This document shows, piece after piece, positions 1 through 5,220 of a stretch of 6,076 nucleotides of DNA. The notes beneath the pieces are model-generated. The model saw only the letters and a program-made list of their open reading frames with translations, made no database searches and was not told where the DNA came from. Source of the DNA: Synechococcaceae bacterium WBB_10_009 (GTDB lineage: Bacteria > Cyanobacteriota > Cyanobacteriia > PCC-6307 > Cyanobiaceae); the NCBI GenBank assembly GCA_010030955.1, contig RHBP01000104.1:1-6076 (forward strand), written 5' to 3'. Position numbers and translations under genes: made by a program. Position 1 is the stretch's first letter, and the number at the start of each line of letters is the position of its first letter.

Positions 1-226
1 GCAGCTCCAGCAGGCTGCGGCAATCCGCCAACAGGGCCGACACCTTGTCCAAGCGCAGCAGATCCTCGGGATCCGCCTCCGGCGGCGTGCCGCTGTGGTC
101 GAGCTGCAGCTGCATCGCCCCCAAGCGCTGCTCCAGCTTGAGCAGCCGCTGCGACAGGGCGGCCACCGTCTGGGCCAGATCCTCCGTGGTGCGTGTGATC
201 CGGAAGGACACCGATTCGGCGGTCAT
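1..226 (-). CDS. Small coiled-coil conserved hypothetical protein (3' end outside window)
   Basis: The minus strand reads from an ATG at 226 to the window edge without a stop, giving 75 residues. The protein begins MTAESVSFRITRTTEDLAQ. Residues about 16-42 form a leucine-rich heptad stretch with alternating Q, K, R and E (LSQRLLKLEQRLGAMQLQL), so a coiled coil is likely. A short acidic, proline-containing linker follows (about residues 45-55), then a second amphipathic segment (LLRLDKVSALLADC). There is no signal peptide or membrane segment, so it is probably cytoplasmic. I recognise it only as resembling a small hypothetical protein of picocyanobacteria and assign no function. The gene is divergent from the AbrB-like gene, with 42 bp between the two starts that must hold both promoters. 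A plus-strand frame over the same bases (45-296) gives a Ser/Arg-rich peptide with no recognisable features and looks like an antisense shadow. Confidence 0.75.
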   Translation of the reverse strand, partial: MTAESVSFRITRTTEDLAQTVAALSQRLLKLEQRLGAMQLQLDHSGTPPEADPEDLLRLDKVSALLADCRSLLEL

Positions 227-268
227 GGGGCCTGAAAACAACTGGCCCCGATCACACCACAGAAATCC

Positions 269-826
269 ATGGCCAGCCAGCAGACTCGGGCGGTGATCGC
301 GGCTCCGCCCATGGGCACCCCCCTGCACCTGCTGGCCTACCTGTTGGCTGGCCTTGGGGGCGGATTGCTGGCCCTGCGCAGCGGCATCCCGGCGGCCCCC
401 CTGGCTGGAGCCCTGCTGGGGGCAGGGCTGGTGAGCCTCAGTGGACGGCTGGAGCTGGCCCAATGGCCCCTGGGCACCCGCACCGCCCTGGAGATCGGCA
501 TCGGCACGGTGATCGGCACCAGCCTCACCAACGCCGCCCTCTCCGAACTGCGGCAGCTGTGGAAACCGGCGCTGCTGATCACCGTCAGCCTGGTGGCGGC
601 GGGCCTGGTGGTGGGGCTGCTGTGCAGCCGCCTGCTGGGCATGGACCCGCTGGTGGCGCTGCTGGGGGCCGCCCCGGGGGGCATCAGCGGCATGAGCCTG
701 GTGGGCGCCGAATTCGGCGTGGGGGCTTCGGTGGCGGCCCTGCACGCCGTGCGGCTGATCACGGTGCTGCTGGTGCTGCCGATCACGGTGCGGCTGCTGG
801 TGGGACCCGCCACACCCCCTGGATGA
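269..826 (+). CDS. AbrB-family membrane protein, single-repeat (half-length) form
   Basis: The product is a 185-residue, very hydrophobic inner-membrane protein. It matches the AbrB / putative ammonia monooxygenase membrane family, not the unrelated Bacillus DNA-binding AbrB. Hydrophobic segments lie at about residues 17-35, 41-57, 72-86, 99-121, 126-145 and 152-178. The signature is the glycine-rich loop APGGISGMSLVGAEFG (135-150), followed by the helix VAALHAVRLITVLLVLP, which matches the family pattern of a PGG loop and a conserved arginine in the last helix. Full-length members are about 350 residues and hold two copies of this domain; this protein has one, so it would need to dimerise to make a complete fold. 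The molecular function of the family is not firmly established. ATG 269 is used; an internal ATG at 311 (residue 15) would drop a polar leader and is a credible alternative. The gene leads a same-strand run with the secreted protein and lipoprotein genes. Confidence 0.85.
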   Translation: MASQQTRAVIAAPPMGTPLHLLAYLLAGLGGGLLALRSGIPAAPLAGALLGAGLVSLSGRLELAQWPLGTRTALEIGIGTVIGTSLTNAALSELRQLWKPALLITVSLVAAGLVVGLLCSRLLGMDPLVALLGAAPGGISGMSLVGAEFGVGASVAALHAVRLITVLLVLPITVRLLVGPATPPG

Positions 827-873
827 GCGGGGCGACCATCGTTACCTTGGGCGCCACGCCCCACCTGGATCCA

Positions 874-1338
874 ATGGCTCGCCTCCAACCCGCCCGCCTC
901 CTGGCCCTGGCCCTGTTGGCCGGCGCCAGCTGGTGCAGCGGGCCCGCCCTTGCCCAGGGTGTCGACCTCAGCTCCCCAGCCGCCAAAGGGGCCCGGGTGT
1001 ACTGCAGCATGCGCAGCTCCGGCAACAGCCACGAGGTGAGCTGGACTGCGGCCTACGCCCTGATCAAACGGCAGAGCGCGTCGCTGTTCAAAACCTCACC
1101 GGAGCACGCCGCGGTGATGATCACCGAAGCCGTGGTCAACAACCCCGGCAGCTTCCCCGACTGCGGCAAATACCTCGGTGATCTCTACACCAACACGGTC
1201 AATCGTCAGAAGCAGGCTGCTGAAGGCTCTGGCCCCGCCACCACCACAGCCGGCACGGCCCCGGCCGCGTCTCCGGTCGCGGCGAGCACCAGCAGCCCCG
1301 CTCCGGCCGCCGGTCCGCGCGATCGCTACGCCTACTAA
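874..1338 (+). CDS. Small secreted protein with signal peptide, conserved hypothetical
   Basis: This 154-residue protein has a textbook Sec signal peptide: a basic start (MARLQPAR), a hydrophobic core (LLALALLAGASW) and an Ala-x-Ala site, with cleavage expected after A27 (ALA/Q). The mature domain, about residues 30-107, starts GVDLSSPAAKGARVYC and has two cysteines, C44 and C97, that could form a disulfide in the periplasm. The tail (about 118-149) is a low-complexity Ala/Pro/Ser/Thr linker ending PRDRYAY. I recognise the core as resembling a picocyanobacterial domain of unknown function and assign no activity. ATG 874 was chosen because it places the signal peptide at the N-terminus. An in-frame ATG at 823 overlaps the AbrB stop as ATGA and would add 17 residues before the signal, so translational coupling from that site remains possible. 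The end overlaps the next gene if that one starts at 1322. Confidence 0.8.
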   Translation: MARLQPARLLALALLAGASWCSGPALAQGVDLSSPAAKGARVYCSMRSSGNSHEVSWTAAYALIKRQSASLFKTSPEHAAVMITEAVVNNPGSFPDCGKYLGDLYTNTVNRQKQAAEGSGPATTTAGTAPAASPVAASTSSPAPAAGPRDRYAY

Positions 1339-1759
1339 ACACCCCTGGGCCCTGGGTCTGGCGTTGCTGCTGGGGGGATGCCTCAGCGCCCCGCCGGAGC
1401 CGGGCCAGCGCATCGCCGCACCGGGGGACTGCCTGCGCCAGGTGCGGATCGCGGAACTCGACGCCGCGCTGCAGCGCTGCAATGCCGTGGTGGCGGCCCT
1501 GCCGAATGAGCCCCAACCCCGCAACGACCGCGCCCTGCTGCACAGCCTGGCGGGCAACAACGCCGCCGCCTGCCGCGACAGCGTCGCGGCGGCAAACCTG
1601 CTGAAACGGCAGGGCAGCCAACGGCCCGATGCGGTGCTCGTGGAGGAGATCCAACTGCGGCAGCGCAGCTGCCAGCGGCTGGCCCAGCGGCGGCCGCTCA
1701 CCACTCCGCCAGCAACTGCCGCACCATCGCCGGCAGCGCCTGCCGCTGCAACGCCATAG
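1322..1759 (+). CDS. Short TPR-like lipoprotein; start codon uncertain
   Basis: In this frame residues 2-20 read as a lipoprotein signal: a short polar region with Lys and His (ATPTKHPW), a hydrophobic run (ALGLALLLGG) and a lipobox cysteine at 20 (LGGC). The mature part has an amphipathic two-helix unit (LDAALQRCNAVVAALPNEPQ, then ALLHSLAGNNAAAC) that resembles one tetratricopeptide-type hairpin, plus four further cysteines at 37, 53, 84 and 117, and an Ala/Pro/Thr tail. A membrane-anchored periplasmic or thylakoid-lumen role is likely, but the function is unknown. The start is the problem. The only in-frame ATG is 1178, which would add 48 Pro/Arg-rich residues and overlap the previous gene by about 160 bp. 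No ATG, GTG or TTG lies near the signal except a TTG at 1361 inside its hydrophobic core. Coordinate 1322 (ATC) is a placeholder for where homologue-like sequence begins. The 3' end overlaps the convergent helicase gene by 62 bp. Confidence 0.65.
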   Translation: MATPTKHPWALGLALLLGGCLSAPPEPGQRIAAPGDCLRQVRIAELDAALQRCNAVVAALPNEPQPRNDRALLHSLAGNNAAACRDSVAAANLLKRQGSQRPDAVLVEEIQLRQRSCQRLAQRRPLTTPPATAAPSPAAPAAATP

Positions 1760-3283
1760 GGCGGCGCTGCAGCAGCAGCTCAATGCGCTCGGCCTTGCTG
1801 GCGATCAGCCCATCCACCAGCTGGTCCGCCAACCCCAGCTGCAGCCAATGGCTCTGCAGGCTGGCCCCCATGCCGATGCGGTGGCAGCGGTCCTCCGCCT
1901 GCTCAGCATCACCGGGGGTCCAGGGGCGCTCCAGCAGCACCACATGGCGGGCACGGTGCAAGGTGAAGCCCAGGCCCCCGGTGCCGAAGGTGCTGATCAA
2001 CAGCCGCTCGCGCCCCGACTGGAAGCGATCCACCAACCGCTGGCGGTCGGCCACGGGCTGGCGGCCCGTGAGCAGCACGCCCCCCAGCTGGGCCTGCAGC
2101 AGCTGCGCCGGTGCCACAAAGGCGGTGAACAGCACCACGCTCTCCCCCTGGGCCAACAGCTGCTGCAGCAGCGCTAGCGCGGCCGGCAGCTTGTGGTCGG
2201 CGGCGATCTGACGCAGGGCGGTGAACACCGCCAGGGCCTCCGCATCGCGGCGCACCAAGCCGGCGGCAGCACGGCGCCGGTAGTCCTCCACCGCAAGGCT
2301 GAGGCGGTGCTCAAACCCCTGGGCCCGCTGGGCGTCGAGGTCGATGGGGTGCAGCTGCCGCCGCTTGGGGGGCAGGTCGAGGCAATCCTGTTTGCGGCGG
2401 TGCAGCAACAGCGGCCGCGTCAGGCGGCGCAGCTCCTCCAGGTGCGTGGCCCCCTGGGCCAGCCACTGGCGCTGGCCGCCGCGCTCACTCCAGTGCCCGA
2501 GGCAGTAGCGCTCCTCAAAGGCCCGCTGGTCGACGGCAAGCGGGTGGCCGATGGCGGCCAGCAGGGGAAACAACTGGGCCGGGCGGCCGTTTTTCATCGG
2601 CGTGCCCGTGAGCAGCCAGGCGGCACGCAGGCGCGGGTGGCGGCTCAGCCGCAGGAAGGCACGGGTGCGCTGGCTGCTGAGGTTCTGGGCGTAGTGGGCC
2701 TCATCGGCGATCAGCACCGTGCCGGCCTCGGGCAGGTCGGCGGGGAGCTGGGCCCAGCTCAGCAACTCCAACCGCAACTGCAGGGCGGCGGCCTCCTGGC
2801 GCCAATGGGCATGCAGGCCACTGGGGGCGATCACCACGATGCGGCAGCCGGCGGCACGCACCAGGGCCCGGGCCGCCACCAGGGCGGTGAGCGTTTTGCC
2901 CACGTTTTGCCCAGCCCCATGGCATCGGCCAGCAGGGCACCGCGGCGGGCCAGCAACCAGCGCACGGCGGCACGCTGGTGGGCGAACAGCTGCCGCCCAT
3001 CGGGAAGGGGCTGGCCGAGATCCGCCGCCGCCACCAGCTCCCGGTGCGGGGGCAGGGGGGGCAGCGGCTGCTGCAACCAGGCGAACCACTGGGGCAGGGG
3101 CGGCTCCAGGGCGAAGCGCTGGCCGAACTGGCGCTGCAGCACCGCCGCCGCCTCCAGGGGAAACTCCCAGCAGCCCAACCGCGAACTCCAGCGGCCCCGC
3201 GGCCGCACGGCCCGCAGCTGCGCCTGGGTCACCGCATCGAAGGGCAGCAGCAGCTGAATCGTGCCGGTGTCACCCAGGCGCAT
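1698..3283 (-). pseudogene. SNF2-family DEAH helicase (HARP-like N-terminus), frameshifted in Walker A
   Basis: The gene encodes an SNF2-type ATP-dependent DNA translocase of the SMARCAL1-like group, but it is split between two frames. From ATG 3283 the first frame reads MRLGDTGTIQLLLPF, a HARP-like segment (about residues 10-55, with GRW and WEFPL), a Q-motif region (LFAHQRAAVRWLL) and Walker A DAMGLGKT (120-127). It then runs off-frame to a stop at 2831. The other frame resumes at LTALVAARAL and continues to a stop at 1698. Numbered on the repaired 524-residue protein, it carries DEAH (190-193), LLTGTP (about 220-225), TGGLGFTL (431-438) and QAEDRCHRIG (458-467), so all core SNF2 motifs are intact. 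The cause is the 11-bp tandem duplication at 2892-2913; removing one copy gives exactly 525 codons including the stop. Start 3283 fits the HARP-like match; the open frame continues upstream to 3514 but that stretch looks non-coding. A sequencing or assembly error is possible. Confidence 0.88.
2892..2913. repeat. Exact 11-bp tandem duplication (2 copies of CGTTTTGCCCA)
   Basis: Two perfect adjacent copies occupy 2892-2902 and 2903-2913. The flanking bases (G at 2891, G at 2914) do not extend the period. On the helicase strand the unit is TGGGCAAAACG, which encodes the end of Walker A (GGC AAA ACG is Gly-Lys-Thr). The second copy shifts the downstream frame, since 11 is not a multiple of 3. The site is typical of replication slippage or a local duplication and could revert by losing one unit. 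Confidence 0.95.
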
Positions 3284-3445
3284 CACACAGCGCTGCGGCA
3301 CCGGCGGGCTGGTTCGCGCAACAGCTATCAAATTAGCGGCCCACGCCGTGGGCGCAAGTTTTCCCAAACATCGGCCAAACTGCAGTCTTCGACACATTGA
3401 CATCCAAGCCACTGCGGGCAGACTCGCGGCAACCGATCCGATCGG
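3284..3445. promoter_or_regulatory. Divergent intergenic region between helicase and HNH genes
   Basis: These 162 bp separate two divergent genes and are visibly less GC-rich than the flanks, so they should hold both promoters. A perfect 6-bp stem with a 3-base loop, GCCCAC-GCC-GTGGGC, lies at 3339-3353; it could be an operator dyad or a hairpin in the helicase 5' leader. A TTGACA hexamer is at 3397-3402 on the plus strand, but no good -10 box follows 16-18 bp later, so a sigma-70-type promoter is only tentative. A palindrome CCGATCGG (3438-3445), preceded by an overlapping CCGATC, sits directly before the HNH start. No strong Shine-Dalgarno sequence is seen for either gene. Confidence 0.35.
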
Positions 3446-3892
3446 ATGCACGCCAGGGATGCAGTTTTCCTTGAAGATCTGTGCCCCAAACTTCGTGTCC
3501 GCCGCTGGCGACAATCACTGCATAGCTATACCCACAAAACCTGCATTTACTGCGGCAAACCATCCGAATCCATCGACCACGTGCTGCCCCAAAGCCGCGG
3601 CGGGCTGAGCATCACTGAAAACTGCGTGCCGGCCTGCCTGGCCTGCAACGGCCACAAAAGCGATGCCGACGCCTTTGAGTGGTATCGGCGCCAGCGCTTC
3701 TACGACCCACGCCGGGCCATGGCGATCCGGGCCTGGGTGGATGGCGACCTGCGGTTGGCCATGCGCCTGCTGCAGTGGGCCAATCCGCAGCTGCAACCCG
3801 AGCAGGACGCCCAGCGGGACACGCCGCGCAACACCCCCGCCCGATCGCCCATCCCCCTCCACGGCGGGATGCTGCACCCCCAGGCGGCCTGA
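3446..3892 (+). CDS. HNH endonuclease
   Basis: The 148-residue protein carries a complete HNH nuclease domain. CIYCG (C33, C36) and CLACN (C64, C67) form the usual four-cysteine structural zinc site. SIDHVLPQSRGG (42-53, with D44 and H45) supplies the first catalytic histidine of the beta-beta-alpha-metal fold, N59 is the central asparagine, and CNGHKSD (67-73) closes the motif. After the nuclease comes a helical segment with an FYDPRRAMAIRAW stretch and then a low-complexity tail with several prolines. It most likely cuts DNA, with the target unknown. This resembles a stand-alone HNH protein I associate with cyanobacteria, not a homing-intron or restriction gene, as nothing mobile surrounds it. 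ATG 3446 places the N-terminus directly after a palindrome. The gene is divergent from the SNF2 helicase and convergent with the tiny membrane protein gene, 15 bp apart. Confidence 0.88.
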   Translation: MHARDAVFLEDLCPKLRVRRWRQSLHSYTHKTCIYCGKPSESIDHVLPQSRGGLSITENCVPACLACNGHKSDADAFEWYRRQRFYDPRRAMAIRAWVDGDLRLAMRLLQWANPQLQPEQDAQRDTPRNTPARSPIPLHGGMLHPQAA

Positions 3893-3908
3893 GGCCGGGC
3901 GACCGCCC
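3885..3908. terminator. Possible short bidirectional hairpin between convergent genes
   Basis: CGGCC (3885-3889), then TGA, then GGCCG (3893-3897) forms a 5-bp stem whose loop is the HNH stop codon. A second small stem, GGGC-GACC-GCCC, follows at 3897-3908. Both lie at the junction of two convergent genes. There is no T-tract, so intrinsic termination is weakly supported. Confidence 0.25.
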
Positions 3909-4054
3909 TACCAAACCCGGCAGGCGGCGGCACCGTTGTGGCGCTGGCAGATGTCAGCTTGGGACTGGGGCTGCTCCGGCACCAGCAGCAGGGCGGTAAG
4001 GGCAGCGGCAACCACCGCCGGCACCACCAGCTGGCCAAGCCGCAACCGGGGCAT
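3908..4054 (-). CDS. Tiny single-pass membrane protein, conserved hypothetical
   Basis: The 48-residue product begins MPRLRLGQ, has one hydrophobic helix (VVPAVVAAALTALLLV, about residues 9-24), then a polar outer part, EQPQSQADICQRHNGAAAC, ending RVW at the stop (TAG at 3908). Positive residues before the helix predict the N-terminus in the cytoplasm and the C-terminus outside. Two cysteines in the C-terminal part could form a disulfide. The ending ICQRHN..AACRVW looks like a family signature I associate with picocyanobacterial small proteins, but I cannot confirm that. The frame is open to an ATG at 4129, which would add 25 Ala/Pro/Ser-rich residues; the internal ATG 4054 is preferred because the basic n-region starts there. 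No function is assigned. It is divergent from the SDR gene and convergent with the HNH gene. Confidence 0.65.
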   Translation of the reverse strand: MPRLRLGQLVVPAVVAAALTALLLVPEQPQSQADICQRHNGAAACRVW

Positions 4055-4161
4055 GGAGGCCGGCAGGGCAGCGGGAAGCGCAGTGGGGAGAGTCGAGGCG
4101 AAGGGAGTAGAGAAACAGGAGGCCGTCACGGAACCGGTGCAGCAGTGATACAGGTGTACTC
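4055..4161. promoter_or_regulatory. Divergent promoter region between tiny membrane protein and SDR gene
   Basis: These 107 bp separate the preferred start of the minus-strand membrane protein from the SDR start. The plus strand is purine-rich at about 4084-4120. A dyad TACA-GG-TGTA (4149-4158) lies four bases before the SDR ATG and could be an operator, but it is short. It does not match the NtcA consensus GTA-N8-TAC. No clear -35/-10 pair was found. Confidence 0.25.
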
Positions 4162-5067
4162 ATGACCGGTGCGGCTGTCAACCCCCGCTCCCGGGTGCTG
4201 GTGATTGGCGGTGGCTACAGCGGTTTGCGCGTCGGCCGGGCCGCCGCCGCCCTCGGCGCCCAGGTGTGGCTGACCCGGCGCAGCGACAACCCTGAGCCAA
4301 CCGCCAGCACCGGCGAACCGCCCCTGCACTGGCTCCCCTACGACAGCAGCCAAGGGCCGCCGGCCGCACCCCCGAGCGACCTGACCCACGTGCTGGTGAC
4401 CACCCCTCCGGCCGCAGATGGCGATGCGGTGATCGACCACTGGCTAGGGCCGCTGCGGCAACAGCCTCTGCAATGGCTGGGCTACCTCTCCACCACCGGG
4501 GTCTACGGCGACACCGGCGGCGCCTGGGTGGATGAAACCAGCCCCACCACGCCGGGACTCGCCCGCAGCCGCCTGCGGCTGGAGAGCGAACAACGCTGGC
4601 TGGCCAGCGGGCTGCCGGTGCAGAGCTTTCGGCTACCCGCCATCTACGGGCCGGGGCGCTGCCCGTTCAACCAGCTGCGCCAGGGCGGCGCGCGGCTGAT
4701 CCACAAACCCGGCCAGGTGTTCTGCCGCATCCACGTGGACGACATCGTGGGGGCGCTGCTGCACTGCGCCGCGCGGCCCGTGGAGCAGCGGCCGCCGGTG
4801 GTCAACGTCAGCGATGACGCCCCCTGCCCCTCCAGCGAAACCCTCGGCTATGCGGCCCATCTGCTGGGCTGCAAGCTGCCGCCGGTGCAGCGCTTTGATG
4901 CTGTGGCCCCCAGCCTCAGCCCGATGGCCCTGAGCTTCTGGGCCGACAACCGCCGCGTCAGCAACGGGCTGCTGTGCAACGAGCTGGGCTACCGGCTGCG
5001 TTATCCCAGCTACCGCGAAGGCTTCGCCGCCAGCCTGCGGGAGGAGAACGCCTCAGGTCTTGCGTGA
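4162..5067 (+). CDS. Atypical SDR / NAD(P)-binding epimerase-like protein (YeeZ-like)
   Basis: The 301-residue protein has an N-terminal Rossmann fold with the dinucleotide loop IGGGYSG (15-21) after a short beta strand (RVLVIG), and fits the atypical extended short-chain dehydrogenase/reductase group that includes E. coli YeeZ. Further signatures are YLSTTGVYGD (108-117), RLPAIYGPGR (157-166), CRIHVDDIV (188-196) and VNVSDD (214-219), which match the substrate-side motifs of NAD-dependent sugar epimerases. The usual catalytic Tyr-x-x-x-Lys is not seen: where it is expected, after the VDE segment, the sequence is LARSRLRLESE (133-143). It may therefore bind nucleotide with altered or no classical dehydrogenase chemistry. 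The substrate is unknown. ATG 4162 is a few residues before the first strand. The gene end overlaps the minus-strand microprotein by 15 bp, and pdxA follows on the same strand. Confidence 0.85.
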   Translation: MTGAAVNPRSRVLVIGGGYSGLRVGRAAAALGAQVWLTRRSDNPEPTASTGEPPLHWLPYDSSQGPPAAPPSDLTHVLVTTPPAADGDAVIDHWLGPLRQQPLQWLGYLSTTGVYGDTGGAWVDETSPTTPGLARSRLRLESEQRWLASGLPVQSFRLPAIYGPGRCPFNQLRQGGARLIHKPGQVFCRIHVDDIVGALLHCAARPVEQRPPVVNVSDDAPCPSSETLGYAAHLLGCKLPPVQRFDAVAPSLSPMALSFWADNRRVSNGLLCNELGYRLRYPSYREGFAASLREENASGLA

Positions 5068-5220
5068 TGGAATGGATCCCGGCCCGGGGGCATCAGGGTC
5101 GGGCACGAAGGGCACCCCCAGATCGTGCAGCATCCGGTTCCAGTGCACATCCACCCAACCGCTCTGCACGCCCTTCACCAGGCCAAAGCCCATGGCCAGC
5201 AACAGCACCCAGCGCAGCAT
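5053..5220 (-). CDS. 55-residue membrane-type microprotein overlapping both neighbours
   Basis: The minus strand from ATG 5220 to TGA at 5053 encodes 55 residues: a hydrophobic N-terminal segment (MLRWVLLLAMGFGLVKGVQ), then SGWVDVHWNRMLHDLGVPFV, and a Pro/Asp/Gly-rich tail ending PSRKT. The N-terminal helix suggests a single-pass membrane or signal-anchor protein. The pattern GW-x-x-VHW-x-x-x-x-x-DLG looks protein-like rather than accidental and recalls small hypothetical proteins next to pdxA in picocyanobacteria, though this is memory and not a search. The frame fills the gap between the SDR gene and pdxA, overlapping the first by 15 bp and the second by 2 bp. Without it, that 151-bp gap would be the longest stretch without coding sequence apart from the helicase-HNH region. 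The function is unknown. Confidence 0.65.
   Translation of the reverse strand: MLRWVLLLAMGFGLVKGVQSGWVDVHWNRMLHDLGVPFVPDPDAPGPGSIPSRKT

Noticed and set aside
463..873. Upstream extension of the secreted-protein frame to an ATG at 463
   Set aside because: It lies over the AbrB gene in another frame, is His/Gly/Arg-rich, and would bury the signal peptide in the interior.
1319..1326. A GCGATCGC (HIP1) octamer, the highly iterated palindrome of many cyanobacteria
   Set aside because: Only one copy was noticed in about 6 kb of GC-rich sequence, which chance could explain, so it does not show HIP1 enrichment.
2193..3257. Long plus-strand open frame (354 codons) opposite the helicase
   Set aside because: Its translation is Gly/Gln/Ala/Arg-rich with no recognisable domain, while the minus strand shows all SNF2 motifs. 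Long antisense frames are expected at this GC content.
2831..3283. Programmed ribosomal frameshift as the explanation for the split helicase
   Set aside because: The frame change coincides exactly with a perfect 11-bp duplication and is repaired by removing one copy; no stop codon or stimulatory structure is placed as expected for programmed frameshifting.
3446..3892. HNH gene as part of a homing intron, restriction system or prophage
   Set aside because: No methyltransferase, intron, terminase or integrase is visible nearby, and composition matches the flanking genes.
4147..4161. Possible NtcA site before the SDR gene
   Set aside because: The GTG and TAC half-sites do not have the GTA-N8-TAC sequence and spacing; only a short TACA/TGTA dyad remains.
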